Part shown: one piece after another, positions 43,778-52,060 of the stretch | Layout: each line of letters begins with the position of its first letter | Position numbering within the stretch: position 1 is the first letter of the stretch | Assembly (NCBI GenBank): GCA_017483605.1 | Contig: JAFUWG010000022.1 | Location: 17,647 to 81,646, forward strand | DNA from: Bacteroidaceae bacterium | Lineage (GTDB): Bacteria; Bacteroidota; Bacteroidia; Bacteroidales; Bacteroidaceae | Reading direction: 5' to 3' | Length of the DNA: 64,000 nt | Made by a program: the position numbers and the translations under genes | Notes under the pieces: model-generated | The model's database searches: none | What the model saw: the letters and a program-made list of their open reading frames with translations, nothing else | Told to the model about the DNA's origin: nothing

Positions 43778-44173
43778 ATGACAGATCCAATAGCTGATTA
43801 TCTTACGAGACTGAGAAACGCAATCATGGCAAAGCATAAGATTGTTGAAATTCCAGCCTCAAACCTTAAGAAAGAAATCACCAAGATTCTTTTTGACAAA
43901 GGTTACATTTTGAACTACAAGTTCATCGAGGAGGGTCCTCAGGGTGCTATTAAGATAGCTCTGAAGTATGACCCTCAGACAAAAGTAAGTGCTATTCAGT
44001 GCTTGAAGCGTGTGTCTCGTCCAGGTCTCCGTAAGTACACTGGATACAAGGACATGCCACGTGTTATTAACGGATTAGGTATCGCAGTTGTATCTACATC
44101 CAAAGGTGTTATGACAGACAAAGAGGCTTCAGAACTCAAAGTGGGTGGTGAAGTTCTTTGCTATGTTTATTAA
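43778..44173 (+). CDS. rpsH: 30S ribosomal protein S8
   Basis: Central-domain 16S binder and known translational repressor of the spc operon in enterobacteria, 131 residues. MTDPIADYLTRLRNAIMA and GLGIAVVSTSKGVMTDKEA are diagnostic. It is preceded by 217 bases of structured sequence, a reasonable place for autogenous control. Confidence 0.98.
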   Translation: MTDPIADYLTRLRNAIMAKHKIVEIPASNLKKEITKILFDKGYILNYKFIEEGPQGAIKIALKYDPQTKVSAIQCLKRVSRPGLRKYTGYKDMPRVINGLGIAVVSTSKGVMTDKEASELKVGGEVLCYVY

Positions 44174-44189
44174 TTAAGGAGGATATATA

Positions 44190-44759
44190 ATGTCTAGAAT
44201 TGGTAAATTACCTATTATTATTCCTGCAGGAGTTACTATTACTCATAAGGATGACATTGTAACTGTAAAAGGTCCTAAAGGCGAACTCAGCCAGTATGTA
44301 AATCCTGCCATCAAGGTTACAATCGAGGACGGAAAGTTGACAATGGAGGAGAACGAAGAACTGATGCAGGATAACACAAAGCAGCGCCATGCATTCCACG
44401 GATTGTATCGCTCGCTCGTGAATAACATGGTTGTTGGCGTGTCAGAAGGATATAAGAAGACCCTTCAACTCGTCGGTGTTGGTTACCGTGTTTCAAATCA
44501 GGGCAATGTTCTTGAATTCGCACTTGGATATTCTCATGCTATCGTCTTTGAAGTGCCAAAGGAAATCAAGGTCGAGACGAAGTCTGAGAGAAATCAGGAT
44601 CCTCTTATCATGCTCGAGTCTGCAGACAAACAATTGCTTGGACTCGTTTGTGCTAAGATTCGTTCTTTCCGTAAGCCTGAGCCATACAAGGGCAAGGGTA
44701 TTCGCTTCCAAGGTGAGGTGATTAGAAGAAAGTCTGGTAAGTCTGCAAGTGCTAAATAA
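44190..44759 (+). CDS. rplF: 50S ribosomal protein L6
   Basis: Stalk-base protein of the large subunit, 189 residues, with the duplicated fold. MSRIGKLPIIIPAGVTI and the C-terminal signature KPEPYKGKGIRF are present. AAGGAGGA lies about 8 bases before the start, a real Shine-Dalgarno match. Confidence 0.98.
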   Translation: MSRIGKLPIIIPAGVTITHKDDIVTVKGPKGELSQYVNPAIKVTIEDGKLTMEENEELMQDNTKQRHAFHGLYRSLVNNMVVGVSEGYKKTLQLVGVGYRVSNQGNVLEFALGYSHAIVFEVPKEIKVETKSERNQDPLIMLESADKQLLGLVCAKIRSFRKPEPYKGKGIRFQGEVIRRKSGKSASAK

Positions 44760-44775
44760 TTAAATTGACAAGAGT

Positions 44776-45117
44776 ATGATTACAAAGATTGAAAGACGTA
44801 TCAAGATTAAATATAGAGTACGCAATAAGATTTCTGGTACTGCTGAACGCCCACGTATGAGTGTGTTCAGAAGTAATAAGCAGATTTACGTTCAGGTAAT
44901 TGATGACGATGCACAGAAGACACTTGTTTCTGCATCATCACTTGGTCTTGAGAAGATGAACAAGTCTGAACAGGCCGAGAAGGTTGGTGAACTGGTTGCA
45001 AAGAAGGCACTTGACGCTGGAATTACAGCAGTTGTTTTCGACCGTAATGGTTACTTGTATCACGGTAGAGTTAAGAAGGTGGCTGATGCCGCCCGTAATG
45101 CTGGACTTAAATTTTAA
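44776..45117 (+). CDS. rplR: 50S ribosomal protein L18
   Basis: 5S rRNA binder, 113 residues. [27 protein letters not shown] (split), and the C-terminal [24 protein letters not shown] which is the family signature. Eight bases before rpsE. Confidence 0.98.
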   Translation: MITKIERRIKIKYRVRNKISGTAERPRMSVFRSNKQIYVQVIDDDAQKTLVSASSLGLEKMNKSEQAEKVGELVAKKALDAGITAVVFDRNGYLYHGRVKKVADAARNAGLKF

Positions 45118-45125
45118 ATACGATT

Positions 45126-45635
45126 ATGGTAAATAGAGTTAAAGTACAAAACGATGCCGAGCTGAAGGACCGCTTGGTTGCTATTAATCGTGTTACTAAG
45201 GTTACTAAGGGTGGTCGTACATTCACATTCGCAGCCATCGTTGTTGTAGGTGATGGTAACGGTGTTATTGGCTATGGTCTTGGTAAAGCCGGCGAAGTTA
45301 CAGCAGCAATCGCAAAGGGCGTAGAGGCTGCAAAAAAGAATTTGGTGAAGGTTCCTGTGCTCAAAGGTACTGTTCCTCATGAGGCATATGCTAAGTTTGG
45401 CGGTGCCCGTGTTCTTATCATGCCTGCTTCAGAAGGTACTGGAGTGGTTGCAGGTGGTGCAATGCGTGCCGTATTCGAGAGTGTCGGCATCACAGACGTG
45501 CTTGCAAAATCAAAGGGCTCATCTAATCCTCACAATCTTGTGAAGGCAACGATTGAAGCACTTGCAGGTATGCGTGATGCAAAGACTGTCGCACAGAATC
45601 GTGGTGTTAATTTGACAAAAGTATTCAAAGGATAA
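45126..45635 (+). CDS. rpsE: 30S ribosomal protein S5
   Basis: mRNA-channel protein involved in accuracy, 169 residues. [19 protein letters not shown] is the S5 signature, followed by [17 protein letters not shown]. The spectinomycin loop (near residue 20-30) is of the sensitive type as far as can be judged. Followed by rpmD after 12 bases. Confidence 0.98.
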   Translation: MVNRVKVQNDAELKDRLVAINRVTKVTKGGRTFTFAAIVVVGDGNGVIGYGLGKAGEVTAAIAKGVEAAKKNLVKVPVLKGTVPHEAYAKFGGARVLIMPASEGTGVVAGGAMRAVFESVGITDVLAKSKGSSNPHNLVKATIEALAGMRDAKTVAQNRGVNLTKVFKG

Positions 45636-45647
45636 GGAGAAATAATC

Positions 45648-45824
45648 ATGGCAACAATCAAGATTAAGCAAGTAAAGGGCCAGGCTGGCCGTCCAATAGA
45701 CCAGAAGAGCACTCTGGAGTCTCTTGGTCTTGGAAAAATTAACAAGGTCGTTGAACGTGAGGATTCTCCATCTTTGCGTGGTATGATTCGCAAGGTGGCA
45801 CACCTTGTTGAGGTTATTGACTAA
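45648..45824 (+). CDS. rpmD: 50S ribosomal protein L30
   Basis: Short protein of 58 residues, read directly from the sequence between rpsE and rplO. It starts MATIKIKQVKGQAGRP, continues LESLGLGKINKVVE and ends RGMIRKVAHLVEVID, a full match to bacterial L30. GGAGAAAT lies just before the ATG. Expected position in the spc operon. Confidence 0.96.
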   Translation: MATIKIKQVKGQAGRPIDQKSTLESLGLGKINKVVEREDSPSLRGMIRKVAHLVEVID

Positions 45825-45855
45825 CGTATTTAATACAATTAAAATCAGATTAAAA

Positions 45856-46302
45856 ATGGAATTATATAATTTGCAACCCGCTGCAGGTTCTACTCATAAT
45901 AGCAAGCGTGTCGGCCGTGGTTACGGTTCTGGCAAGGGTCGCACATCAACTCGCGGTCACAAAGGTGCCAAGGCTCGCTCTGGTTATAAGAAGAAGATTG
46001 GTTTTGAAGGTGGTCAGATGCCACTCCAGCGCCGAGTTCCTAAGTTCGGCTTCAAGAACATCAATCACGTTGAATACAAGGCAATAAACCTTGATCTTAT
46101 TCAGAAACTTGCAGAGGAGAAGAATCTCACTAAGATTGGTATTGCAGAGCTTATTGCTGCAGGTTATGTCAACAAGAATCAGTTGGTGAAGATTCTTGGT
46201 AATGGCGAACTTACAGCCAAGGTTGATGTAGAGGCACATGCTTTTTCTGCATCAGCAGAGGCTGCAATCACAGAAAAGGGTGGAAACGCTGTAAAACTCT
46301 AA
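45856..46302 (+). CDS. rplO: 50S ribosomal protein L15
   Basis: Late-assembly large-subunit protein, 148 residues from the ATG at 45856, chosen over 45805 because MELYNLQPAAGS is the standard L15 start and the earlier ATG overlaps rpmD. Gly/Arg-rich N-terminus (VGRGYGSGKGRTSTRGHKG) and GGQMPLQRRVPKFGF are typical. Four bases before secY. Confidence 0.97.
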   Translation: MELYNLQPAAGSTHNSKRVGRGYGSGKGRTSTRGHKGAKARSGYKKKIGFEGGQMPLQRRVPKFGFKNINHVEYKAINLDLIQKLAEEKNLTKIGIAELIAAGYVNKNQLVKILGNGELTAKVDVEAHAFSASAEAAITEKGGNAVKL

Positions 46303-46306
46303 ACAA

Positions 46307-47659
46307 ATGGGAAAAGCAATTGATAAACTTAAAAATATCAAGCTTGTCAAGACTTTGACAAACATCTGGCGTATTGAGGATTTGCGTGAGCGTATCCTCA
46401 TCACGCTGTTGTTTGTTGCAATCTACCGTTTCGGATCTTATGTTGTGCTTCCAGGCATTGATACCGAGGCACTTCAAGGACTCCGTAACCAAACGGAAGG
46501 TGGCTTGATGTCACTTCTTGACATGTTTTCTGGTGGAGCATTTTCCAAGGCTTCAATCTTTGCCCTTGGAATTATGCCATACATCTCTGCATCTATTGTG
46601 ATGCAGTTGCTTGGTATAGCAGTTCCATATTTCCAGAAAATGCAACGTGAAGGAGAAAGTGGACGTCGTAAGATGAGTCAGTACACTCGTTATTTGACGG
46701 TGCCAATCCTTGTCTTCCAAGGCTTGTTCTATCTTATCAACCTTAAGAATCAAACAGGTGGCACAGCATTGTATTCTTCATTGGACTGGAATATGTTTAT
46801 TCTTTGTTCAACGATTATTCTTGCTGCTGGTAGTATGTTTGTACTTTGGTTGGGCGAAAGAATTACAGACAAAGGTATCGGTAATGGTGTATCTATCATC
46901 ATCATGATTGGTATCATCGCACGTTTCCCTACAGCCGTTATTCAGGAATTCAGTTCCCGACTTACTGCTGGTCAGGGAGGTCTTGTCATGTTCCTTGTTG
47001 AGATTGTATTGTTCCTTGCTGTTATTGCAGCGGCAATTCTTCTCGTTCAAGGCGTCCGCCGTGTTCCTGTAAACTATGCTAAGAAGATTGCAGGTGCTCG
47101 CCAGATTGGCGGTGCACGTCAGTACATCCCTCTTAAGCCATACGCAGCAAATGTTATGCCTATTATCTTTGCTCAGGCTATCATGTTTATCCCTGTTACA
47201 TTGGCACAGTTCTCTGGTAGCAAACTGAATCCGGTTGTCAACCAGTTGATCGACAATACAAGTTTTGGATATAATCTGATCTTTGCTATATTGATTGTGG
47301 TCTTTACGTATTTATACACGGCAATCACGATCAATCCCGTGCAGATGGCAGAAGACATGAAACGCAATAATGGCTTTATTCCAGGCGTGAAACCAGGTAA
47401 GGATACTGCAGACTATATCGACAAGATTATGTCTCTTATTACATTCCCTGGCTCATTGTTCCTGGCTCTCATCGCAATTTTGCCTGCATTTGCTGGCTTG
47501 TTCGGTGTACAGAGGGAATTTGCCGCATTCTTCGGTGGTACATCACTCTTGATTCTTGTCGGTGTGGTTCTTGATACGCTTATGCAGATTGAGTCCCACT
47601 TGATGATGCGTCATTATGATGGACTGCTTGACACAGGTCGAGTTCGTGGTGAACATTAA
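46307..47659 (+). CDS. secY: Protein translocase subunit SecY
   Basis: Channel subunit of the Sec translocon in the inner membrane, 450 residues with ten helices. IYRFGSYVVLPGID, FSGGAFSKASIFALGIMPYISASI (plug and helix 2, split) and VPVNYAKKI with GARQIGGARQYIPLK (cytoplasmic ribosome-binding loop) are visible. It serves the signal peptides and lipoproteins that dominate this window. Confidence 0.98.
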   Translation: MGKAIDKLKNIKLVKTLTNIWRIEDLRERILITLLFVAIYRFGSYVVLPGIDTEALQGLRNQTEGGLMSLLDMFSGGAFSKASIFALGIMPYISASIVMQLLGIAVPYFQKMQREGESGRRKMSQYTRYLTVPILVFQGLFYLINLKNQTGGTALYSSLDWNMFILCSTIILAAGSMFVLWLGERITDKGIGNGVSIIIMIGIIARFPTAVIQEFSSRLTAGQGGLVMFLVEIVLFLAVIAAAILLVQGVRRVPVNYAKKIAGARQIGGARQYIPLKPYAANVMPIIFAQAIMFIPVTLAQFSGSKLNPVVNQLIDNTSFGYNLIFAILIVVFTYLYTAITINPVQMAEDMKRNNGFIPGVKPGKDTADYIDKIMSLITFPGSLFLALIAILPAFAGLFGVQREFAAFFGGTSLLILVGVVLDTLMQIESHLMMRHYDGLLDTGRVRGEH

Positions 47660-47676
47660 GCCTTGCCTTTGACAAG

Positions 47677-48474
47677 ATGGTATATCTTAAGACTGACGAA
47701 GAAGTTGAACTTCTCAGAGAGGCGAACCTTCTCGTAGGAAAGACGCTGGCAGAACTGGCGAAAGTTATTGAGCCAGGAGTTACGACAAAAAAGTTGAACA
47801 CAATCGCTGATACTTTTATTCGTGACAATGGAGCCATTCCAACCTTCTACGGATTTCCCAATCCATACGGTGGCCCATTTCCCGCCAGCATCTGTACCTC
47901 AGTCAATCATCAGGTTGTCCACGGTGTTCCAAATGACACACCTTTGAAAGAGGGAGATATCGTGTCTATAGACTGCGGAACCCAGTTAAACGGTTATTGT
48001 GGCGATTCTTGCTACACCTTTGCGATAGGCGAAGTTTCTGATGAAGTGCAGAAATTGCTTGTCACAACGAAAGAGGCTCTTTATAAGGGCATTGAACAAG
48101 CCGTTGTGGGACACCGGTTGGGAGACATCTCTAATGCCGTTCAAACCTACTGCGAAACACGGGGCTATGGCGTCGTTCGTGAATTTGTAGGTCATGGAAT
48201 TGGCAAAAAGATGCACGAAGACCCCCAAGTGCCGAATTTCGGTCGCCGAGGTAATGGCATGTTGCTGAAGAACGGTTTGTGTATCGCTATAGAGCCCATG
48301 ATTACGATGGGAACCAAAGATATCTATATGCAGGAAGACCGTTGGGGTATCGTGACAAGAGACAAGCAACCTGCTGCACATTTTGAACATTCAATTTGTG
48401 TACGAAAAGGAAAGGCTGATATTCTTTCGTCATTCGAAGAAATAGAAAAAGTATTAAGAGATAAATCTTTATAG
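47677..48474 (+). CDS. map: Methionine aminopeptidase type I
   Basis: Removes N-terminal Met from new proteins, 265 residues. The metal ligands appear in order: [20 protein letters not shown] (two Asp), [18 protein letters not shown] (His), IEPMITMG (Glu) and the second Glu near the C-terminus in [11 protein letters not shown]. Starts 17 bases after secY, a usual Bacteroidota arrangement. Confidence 0.97.
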   Translation: MVYLKTDEEVELLREANLLVGKTLAELAKVIEPGVTTKKLNTIADTFIRDNGAIPTFYGFPNPYGGPFPASICTSVNHQVVHGVPNDTPLKEGDIVSIDCGTQLNGYCGDSCYTFAIGEVSDEVQKLLVTTKEALYKGIEQAVVGHRLGDISNAVQTYCETRGYGVVREFVGHGIGKKMHEDPQVPNFGRRGNGMLLKNGLCIAIEPMITMGTKDIYMQEDRWGIVTRDKQPAAHFEHSICVRKGKADILSSFEEIEKVLRDKSL

Positions 48475-48476
48475 GT

Positions 48477-48695
48477 ATGGCTAAACAGTCTGCTATCGAA
48501 CAAGATGGAACTATCGTGGAGGCATTGTCAAATGCAATGTTTCGTGTAGAATTGGAAAATGGTCATGAGATTATCGCTCACATCTCTGGCAAGATGAGAA
48601 TGCATTATATCAAGATTCTGCCAGGTGATAAGATTCGTGTCGAGATGTCTCCATACGACCTATCCAAAGGACGAATAGTATTCAGATATAAATAA
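48477..48695 (+). CDS. infA: Translation initiation factor IF-1
   Basis: Blocks the A site during initiation, 72 residues, OB fold. [18 protein letters not shown] and [19 protein letters not shown] are the signatures. Two bases after map. Confidence 0.98.
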   Translation: MAKQSAIEQDGTIVEALSNAMFRVELENGHEIIAHISGKMRMHYIKILPGDKIRVEMSPYDLSKGRIVFRYK

Positions 48696-48704
48696 AATCA
48701 CAAT

Positions 48705-48821
48705 ATGAAAACAAGAGCATCATTGAAGAAGCGTACACCTGATTGCGTAATCGTAAGACGTAAAGGTCGTCTGTTTGTAATTAACAAGAAGAATCCTAAG
48801 TACAAGATGCGTCAGGGATAA
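48705..48821 (+). CDS. rpmJ: 50S ribosomal protein L36 (Cys-poor type)
   Basis: 38 residues, read directly between infA and rpsM. It begins [20 protein letters not shown] and ends [12 protein letters not shown]. The usual zinc ligands (three Cys and one His) are replaced except one Cys, so it is the zinc-independent form. Confidence 0.95.
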   Translation: MKTRASLKKRTPDCVIVRRKGRLFVINKKNPKYKMRQG

Positions 48822-48854
48822 TTCTTTGGTAGGAATTAGAAATAAAAGTAAGAT

Positions 48855-49235
48855 ATGGCAATAAGAATTGTAGGTGTAGACCTCCCACAGAACAAGAGAG
48901 GTGAAATTGCGCTCACATACATTTTTGGTATTGGACGCAGCAGCGCTGGCAAAATCCTTGAGAAGGCTGGCGTAGACAAGGACATTAAGGTAAAGGACTG
49001 GAACGACGAACAGGCCGGTAAGATTCGTGAAGTTATCGCTGCCGATTACAAGGTCGAAGGTGACCTTCGTTCAGAAATCCAACTCAACATCAAGCGTTTG
49101 ATGGACATCGGTTGCTACCGTGGCATCCGTCACCGTCTTGGTCTTCCTGTACGCGGCCAGAGCACAAAGAACAACGCTCGTACTCGCAAGGGTAAGAAGA
49201 AAACAGTTGCAAACAAGAAAAAGGCTACTAAATAA
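48855..49235 (+). CDS. rpsM: 30S ribosomal protein S13
   Basis: 30S head protein contacting P-site tRNA and bridge B1, 126 residues. [27 protein letters not shown] (split) and the C-terminal signature [16 protein letters not shown] with the basic tail [15 protein letters not shown]. Standard order before rpsK. Confidence 0.98.
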   Translation: MAIRIVGVDLPQNKRGEIALTYIFGIGRSSAGKILEKAGVDKDIKVKDWNDEQAGKIREVIAADYKVEGDLRSEIQLNIKRLMDIGCYRGIRHRLGLPVRGQSTKNNARTRKGKKKTVANKKKATK

Positions 49236-49244
49236 TCGTTAGAT

Positions 49245-49634
49245 ATGGCAAAGAAAACTGCTTCTGCAAAGAAGAGAAATGTCAAGGTGACCGCTGAAGG
49301 TCAACTTCATGTGCACTCTTCGTTTAACAACATCATTGTTACATTGGCTAACAGTGAAGGTAATGTTATCTCTTGGTCAGCAGCCGGCAAGATGGGTTTC
49401 CGCGGATCTAAGAAGAACACTCCTTATGCAGCCCAGATGGCTGCACAGGATTGTGCAAAGGTTGCTTATGACCTTGGTCTTCGCAAGGTGAAGGCATACA
49501 TCAAGGGTCCAGGCAACGGCCGTGAGGCTGCTGTACGTGGTTGCCACTCTGTAGGCATTGAAGTAACTGAGATTATCGACGTTACTCCACTTCCACACAA
49601 TGGATGTCGTCCTCCAAAGAGAAGAAGAGTTTAA
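49245..49634 (+). CDS. rpsK: 30S ribosomal protein S11
   Basis: Platform protein near the mRNA exit, 129 residues. [20 protein letters not shown] and the signature [13 protein letters not shown], then [18 protein letters not shown]. Followed by 108 bases before rpsD that show no clear structure. Confidence 0.98.
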   Translation: MAKKTASAKKRNVKVTAEGQLHVHSSFNNIIVTLANSEGNVISWSAAGKMGFRGSKKNTPYAAQMAAQDCAKVAYDLGLRKVKAYIKGPGNGREAAVRGCHSVGIEVTEIIDVTPLPHNGCRPPKRRRV

Positions 49635-49742
49635 AAATTACAAATATGCCCGTTTGTCCATGAACTCGTTTTGTCCGCATCTTTCCTTTCTGCGGCTGCT
49701 GCTGAGAGTTGTAGGGCAAAGGCATTAAACATTACAAAAAAT

Positions 49743-50348
49743 ATGGCTAGATATATTGGACCTAAATCAAGAATTGCCCGTCGTTTTGGTGAGGCAATCT
49801 TTGGACCAGACAAGGTTTTGTCTAAGAAGAATTATGCTCCAGGCCAGCATGGTAACAACCGTCGCAAGAAGACATCTGAGTACGGTCTCATGCTTGCAGA
49901 GAAGCAGAAGGCAAAGTATACATACGGTGTACTTGAGCGTCAGTTCCGTAACCTTTTCGAGAAGGCTACAACAAAGTCTGGCGTAACCGGTGAAATTCTT
50001 CTTCAACTTCTCGAGTCTCGTCTTGACAATGTGGTTTTCCGTCTTGGTATTGCTCCAACACGTGCTGCTGCTCGCCAACTTGTTAGCCACAAGCATATCG
50101 TGGTAGACGGTAAGGTGGTAAATATCCCTTCATATTCTGTTCAGCCTGGTCAGATTGTCGCTGTTCGCGAGAAGGCCAAGAGCCTTGAGGTGATTGAGGC
50201 TTCACTTGCAGGCTTTAACCACAGCAAATATCCCTGGATTGAGTGGGATGAGAATGTCAAGGGTGGTAAGTTCCTCCACATGCCAGAGCGTGCAGACATT
50301 CCTGAGAATATCAAGGAGCAGATGATTGTCGAGTTGTACTCTAAATAA
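49743..50348 (+). CDS. rpsD: 30S ribosomal protein S4
   Basis: First 16S binder of the body domain and a known repressor of the alpha operon in enterobacteria, 201 residues from the ATG at 49743. An in-frame ATG at 49671 would add 24 residues that do not belong to the family, so it is rejected. [17 protein letters not shown] opens it and [27 protein letters not shown] (split) is the S4 RNA-binding signature. It has no zinc Cys. Confidence 0.97.
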   Translation: MARYIGPKSRIARRFGEAIFGPDKVLSKKNYAPGQHGNNRRKKTSEYGLMLAEKQKAKYTYGVLERQFRNLFEKATTKSGVTGEILLQLLESRLDNVVFRLGIAPTRAAARQLVSHKHIVVDGKVVNIPSYSVQPGQIVAVREKAKSLEVIEASLAGFNHSKYPWIEWDENVKGGKFLHMPERADIPENIKEQMIVELYSK

Positions 50349-50359
50349 AAATTAAACAA

Positions 50360-51352
50360 ATGGCGATATTAGCATTTCAAAAACCAGAAAAAGTAGTAAT
50401 GTTGGAGGCCGACGACAAGTACGGAAAGTTTGAATTCCGTCCTTTGGAGCCTGGTTACGGTATTACCATTGGTAATCCGCTCCGTCGCATTCTTCTTTCA
50501 TCTCTTGAAGGTTATGCTATCAACACCATTCGCATTGCAGGTGTTGAGCATGAGTTTTCAACCATTCCAGGTGTGAAGGAGGATGTTACCAACATTATCT
50601 TGAATCTGAAGCAAGTTCGATTCAAGCAAGTCGCTGATGGGTTTGATTCTGAAAAAGTGTCAATCTCCATCGAGAATTCAACCGAGTTTAAGGCTGGAGA
50701 TATCAACAAGTACCTCAGTGGATTTGGAGTGTTAAATCCTGATTTGGTAATTTGTCATTTGGATCCTCAGGCAACATTGGACATCGAATTGAGCATCAAT
50801 AAAGGCCGTGGCTATGTGCCTGCCGACGAGAATCGTGAATTCTGCAAAGAAATCAACGAAATCGCGATTGACTCAATCTACACTCCAATTCGCAACGTCA
50901 AGTTCGCAGTTGAGAACTATCGTGTGGCTCAGAAGACCGACTACGAGAAGTTGGTGCTTGAAATCACCACCGATGGCTCTATCCACCCCAAGGATGCTCT
51001 CAAAGAGGCATCAAAGATTCTCATTTACCATCTGATGTTGTTCTCAGACGAGAAGATTACGCTTGAGAATACCGACTTCGATGGCAATGAAGAGTTCGAT
51101 GAGGAGGTTTTGCGTATGCGTCAGTTGCTGAAGACCAAGCTTGTCGATATGAATCTCTCCGTTCGTGCCCTCAATTGTTTGAAGGCTGCCGATGTAGAGA
51201 CTCTCGGCGATCTCGTACAATTCAACAAAACAGACTTGCTCAAGTTCCGTAACTTTGGTAAGAAGTCACTCACAGAGCTTGACGACTTGCTTGAGAGCTT
51301 GAACCTTTCGTTCGGAACAGATATTTCTAAGTATAAATTAGACAAAGACTAA
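50360..51352 (+). CDS. rpoA: RNA polymerase alpha subunit
   Basis: 330 residues. The N-terminal assembly domain ([26 protein letters not shown], split; alpha-dimer interface) and the C-terminal domain starting near 255 with [22 protein letters not shown] and [15 protein letters not shown], which contacts DNA and activators. Both halves are intact. Ends 6 bases before rplQ. Confidence 0.98.
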   Translation: MAILAFQKPEKVVMLEADDKYGKFEFRPLEPGYGITIGNPLRRILLSSLEGYAINTIRIAGVEHEFSTIPGVKEDVTNIILNLKQVRFKQVADGFDSEKVSISIENSTEFKAGDINKYLSGFGVLNPDLVICHLDPQATLDIELSINKGRGYVPADENREFCKEINEIAIDSIYTPIRNVKFAVENYRVAQKTDYEKLVLEITTDGSIHPKDALKEASKILIYHLMLFSDEKITLENTDFDGNEEFDEEVLRMRQLLKTKLVDMNLSVRALNCLKAADVETLGDLVQFNKTDLLKFRNFGKKSLTELDDLLESLNLSFGTDISKYKLDKD

Positions 51353-51358
51353 TCAAAA

Positions 51359-51895
51359 ATGAGACACAATAAGAAATTCAACCACCTTGGTCGTAAGCAT
51401 TCTCACCGCAAGGCGATGCTTGCCAACATGGCAATCTCGCTCATCATGCACAAGAGAATCACCACTACACTTCCAAAGGCTAAGGCTCTCCGTGTATATG
51501 TTGAGCCGCTGATTACAAAGTCAAAGGAGGACACCACTCATTCTCGTCGTGTTGTGTTTAGTTACCTCCAGAACAAGTATGCCATTACGGAACTTTTCAG
51601 CACCGTAGCAACAAAGGTTGCTGACCGTCCAGGTGGCTACACCCGCATCATCAAGTTGGGCCGTCGTCCTTCCGACGATGCCGAGATGGCATTCATCGAA
51701 CTTGTGGACTTCGATGAGAACATGGCAAAGACCGAGGCAAAGAAGACTCGCACTCGTCGTTCTCGCAAGTCTGCTCCAAAGGCAGAGGCACCAGCCGAGG
51801 CAGCAGCCACAGAAACTCCAGCAGAAGCACCTGCTGCAGAAGCAGAGGCTCCAGCCGCAGAGGCAGAAACACCCGCAGAGACTCCTGCTGAGTAA
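51359..51895 (+). CDS. rplQ: 50S ribosomal protein L17 with Ala/Glu/Pro tail
   Basis: Large-subunit tunnel-exit protein. The core (residues 1-125: [57 protein letters not shown]) is normal. Beyond about residue 130 a tail follows with a basic TRTRRSRKS segment and then AEAPA-type repeats to residue 178, roughly 50 residues beyond the bacterial core. The tail is low-complexity and its role is unknown. It is the last gene of the superoperon. Confidence 0.96.
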   Translation: MRHNKKFNHLGRKHSHRKAMLANMAISLIMHKRITTTLPKAKALRVYVEPLITKSKEDTTHSRRVVFSYLQNKYAITELFSTVATKVADRPGGYTRIIKLGRRPSDDAEMAFIELVDFDENMAKTEAKKTRTRRSRKSAPKAEAPAEAAATETPAEAPAAEAEAPAAEAETPAETPAE

Positions 51896-51919
51896 TTTAT
51901 TGCCAGAAACATATCTTGC

Positions 51920-51953
51920 AGACCGCATACTCCCCAGTATGCGGTCTTTTTTT
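51920..51953 (+). terminator. Intrinsic terminator of the ribosomal superoperon
   Basis: An 11-base perfect stem, AGACCGCATAC and GTATGCGGTCT, around a loop of six bases, followed by a run of eight T. It starts 25 bases after the rplQ stop. Confidence 0.95.
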
Positions 51954-52026
51954 GTTTCTATCGCTTAATTTTCATCCATTCTTGTTCTATCTGCTTGATT
52001 TATTTCGTCAATTCAAATTAAATTCG

Positions 52027-52034
52027 TAAGTTTG
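52027..52034 (+). promoter_or_regulatory. -7 promoter element of GH43 gene
   Basis: TAAGTTTG is a full -7 match, 26 bases before the start codon. TTTC at 52003-52006 lies at the -33 distance (20-base spacer), one base off TTTG. Confidence 0.65.
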
Positions 52035-52060
52035 CCGACAAATTTCGAAATTGACCTATT

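Noticed and set aside
49671-49742. Longer N-terminus for S4
   Set aside because: [10 protein letters not shown] is the invariant family start; the upstream codons do not match S4.
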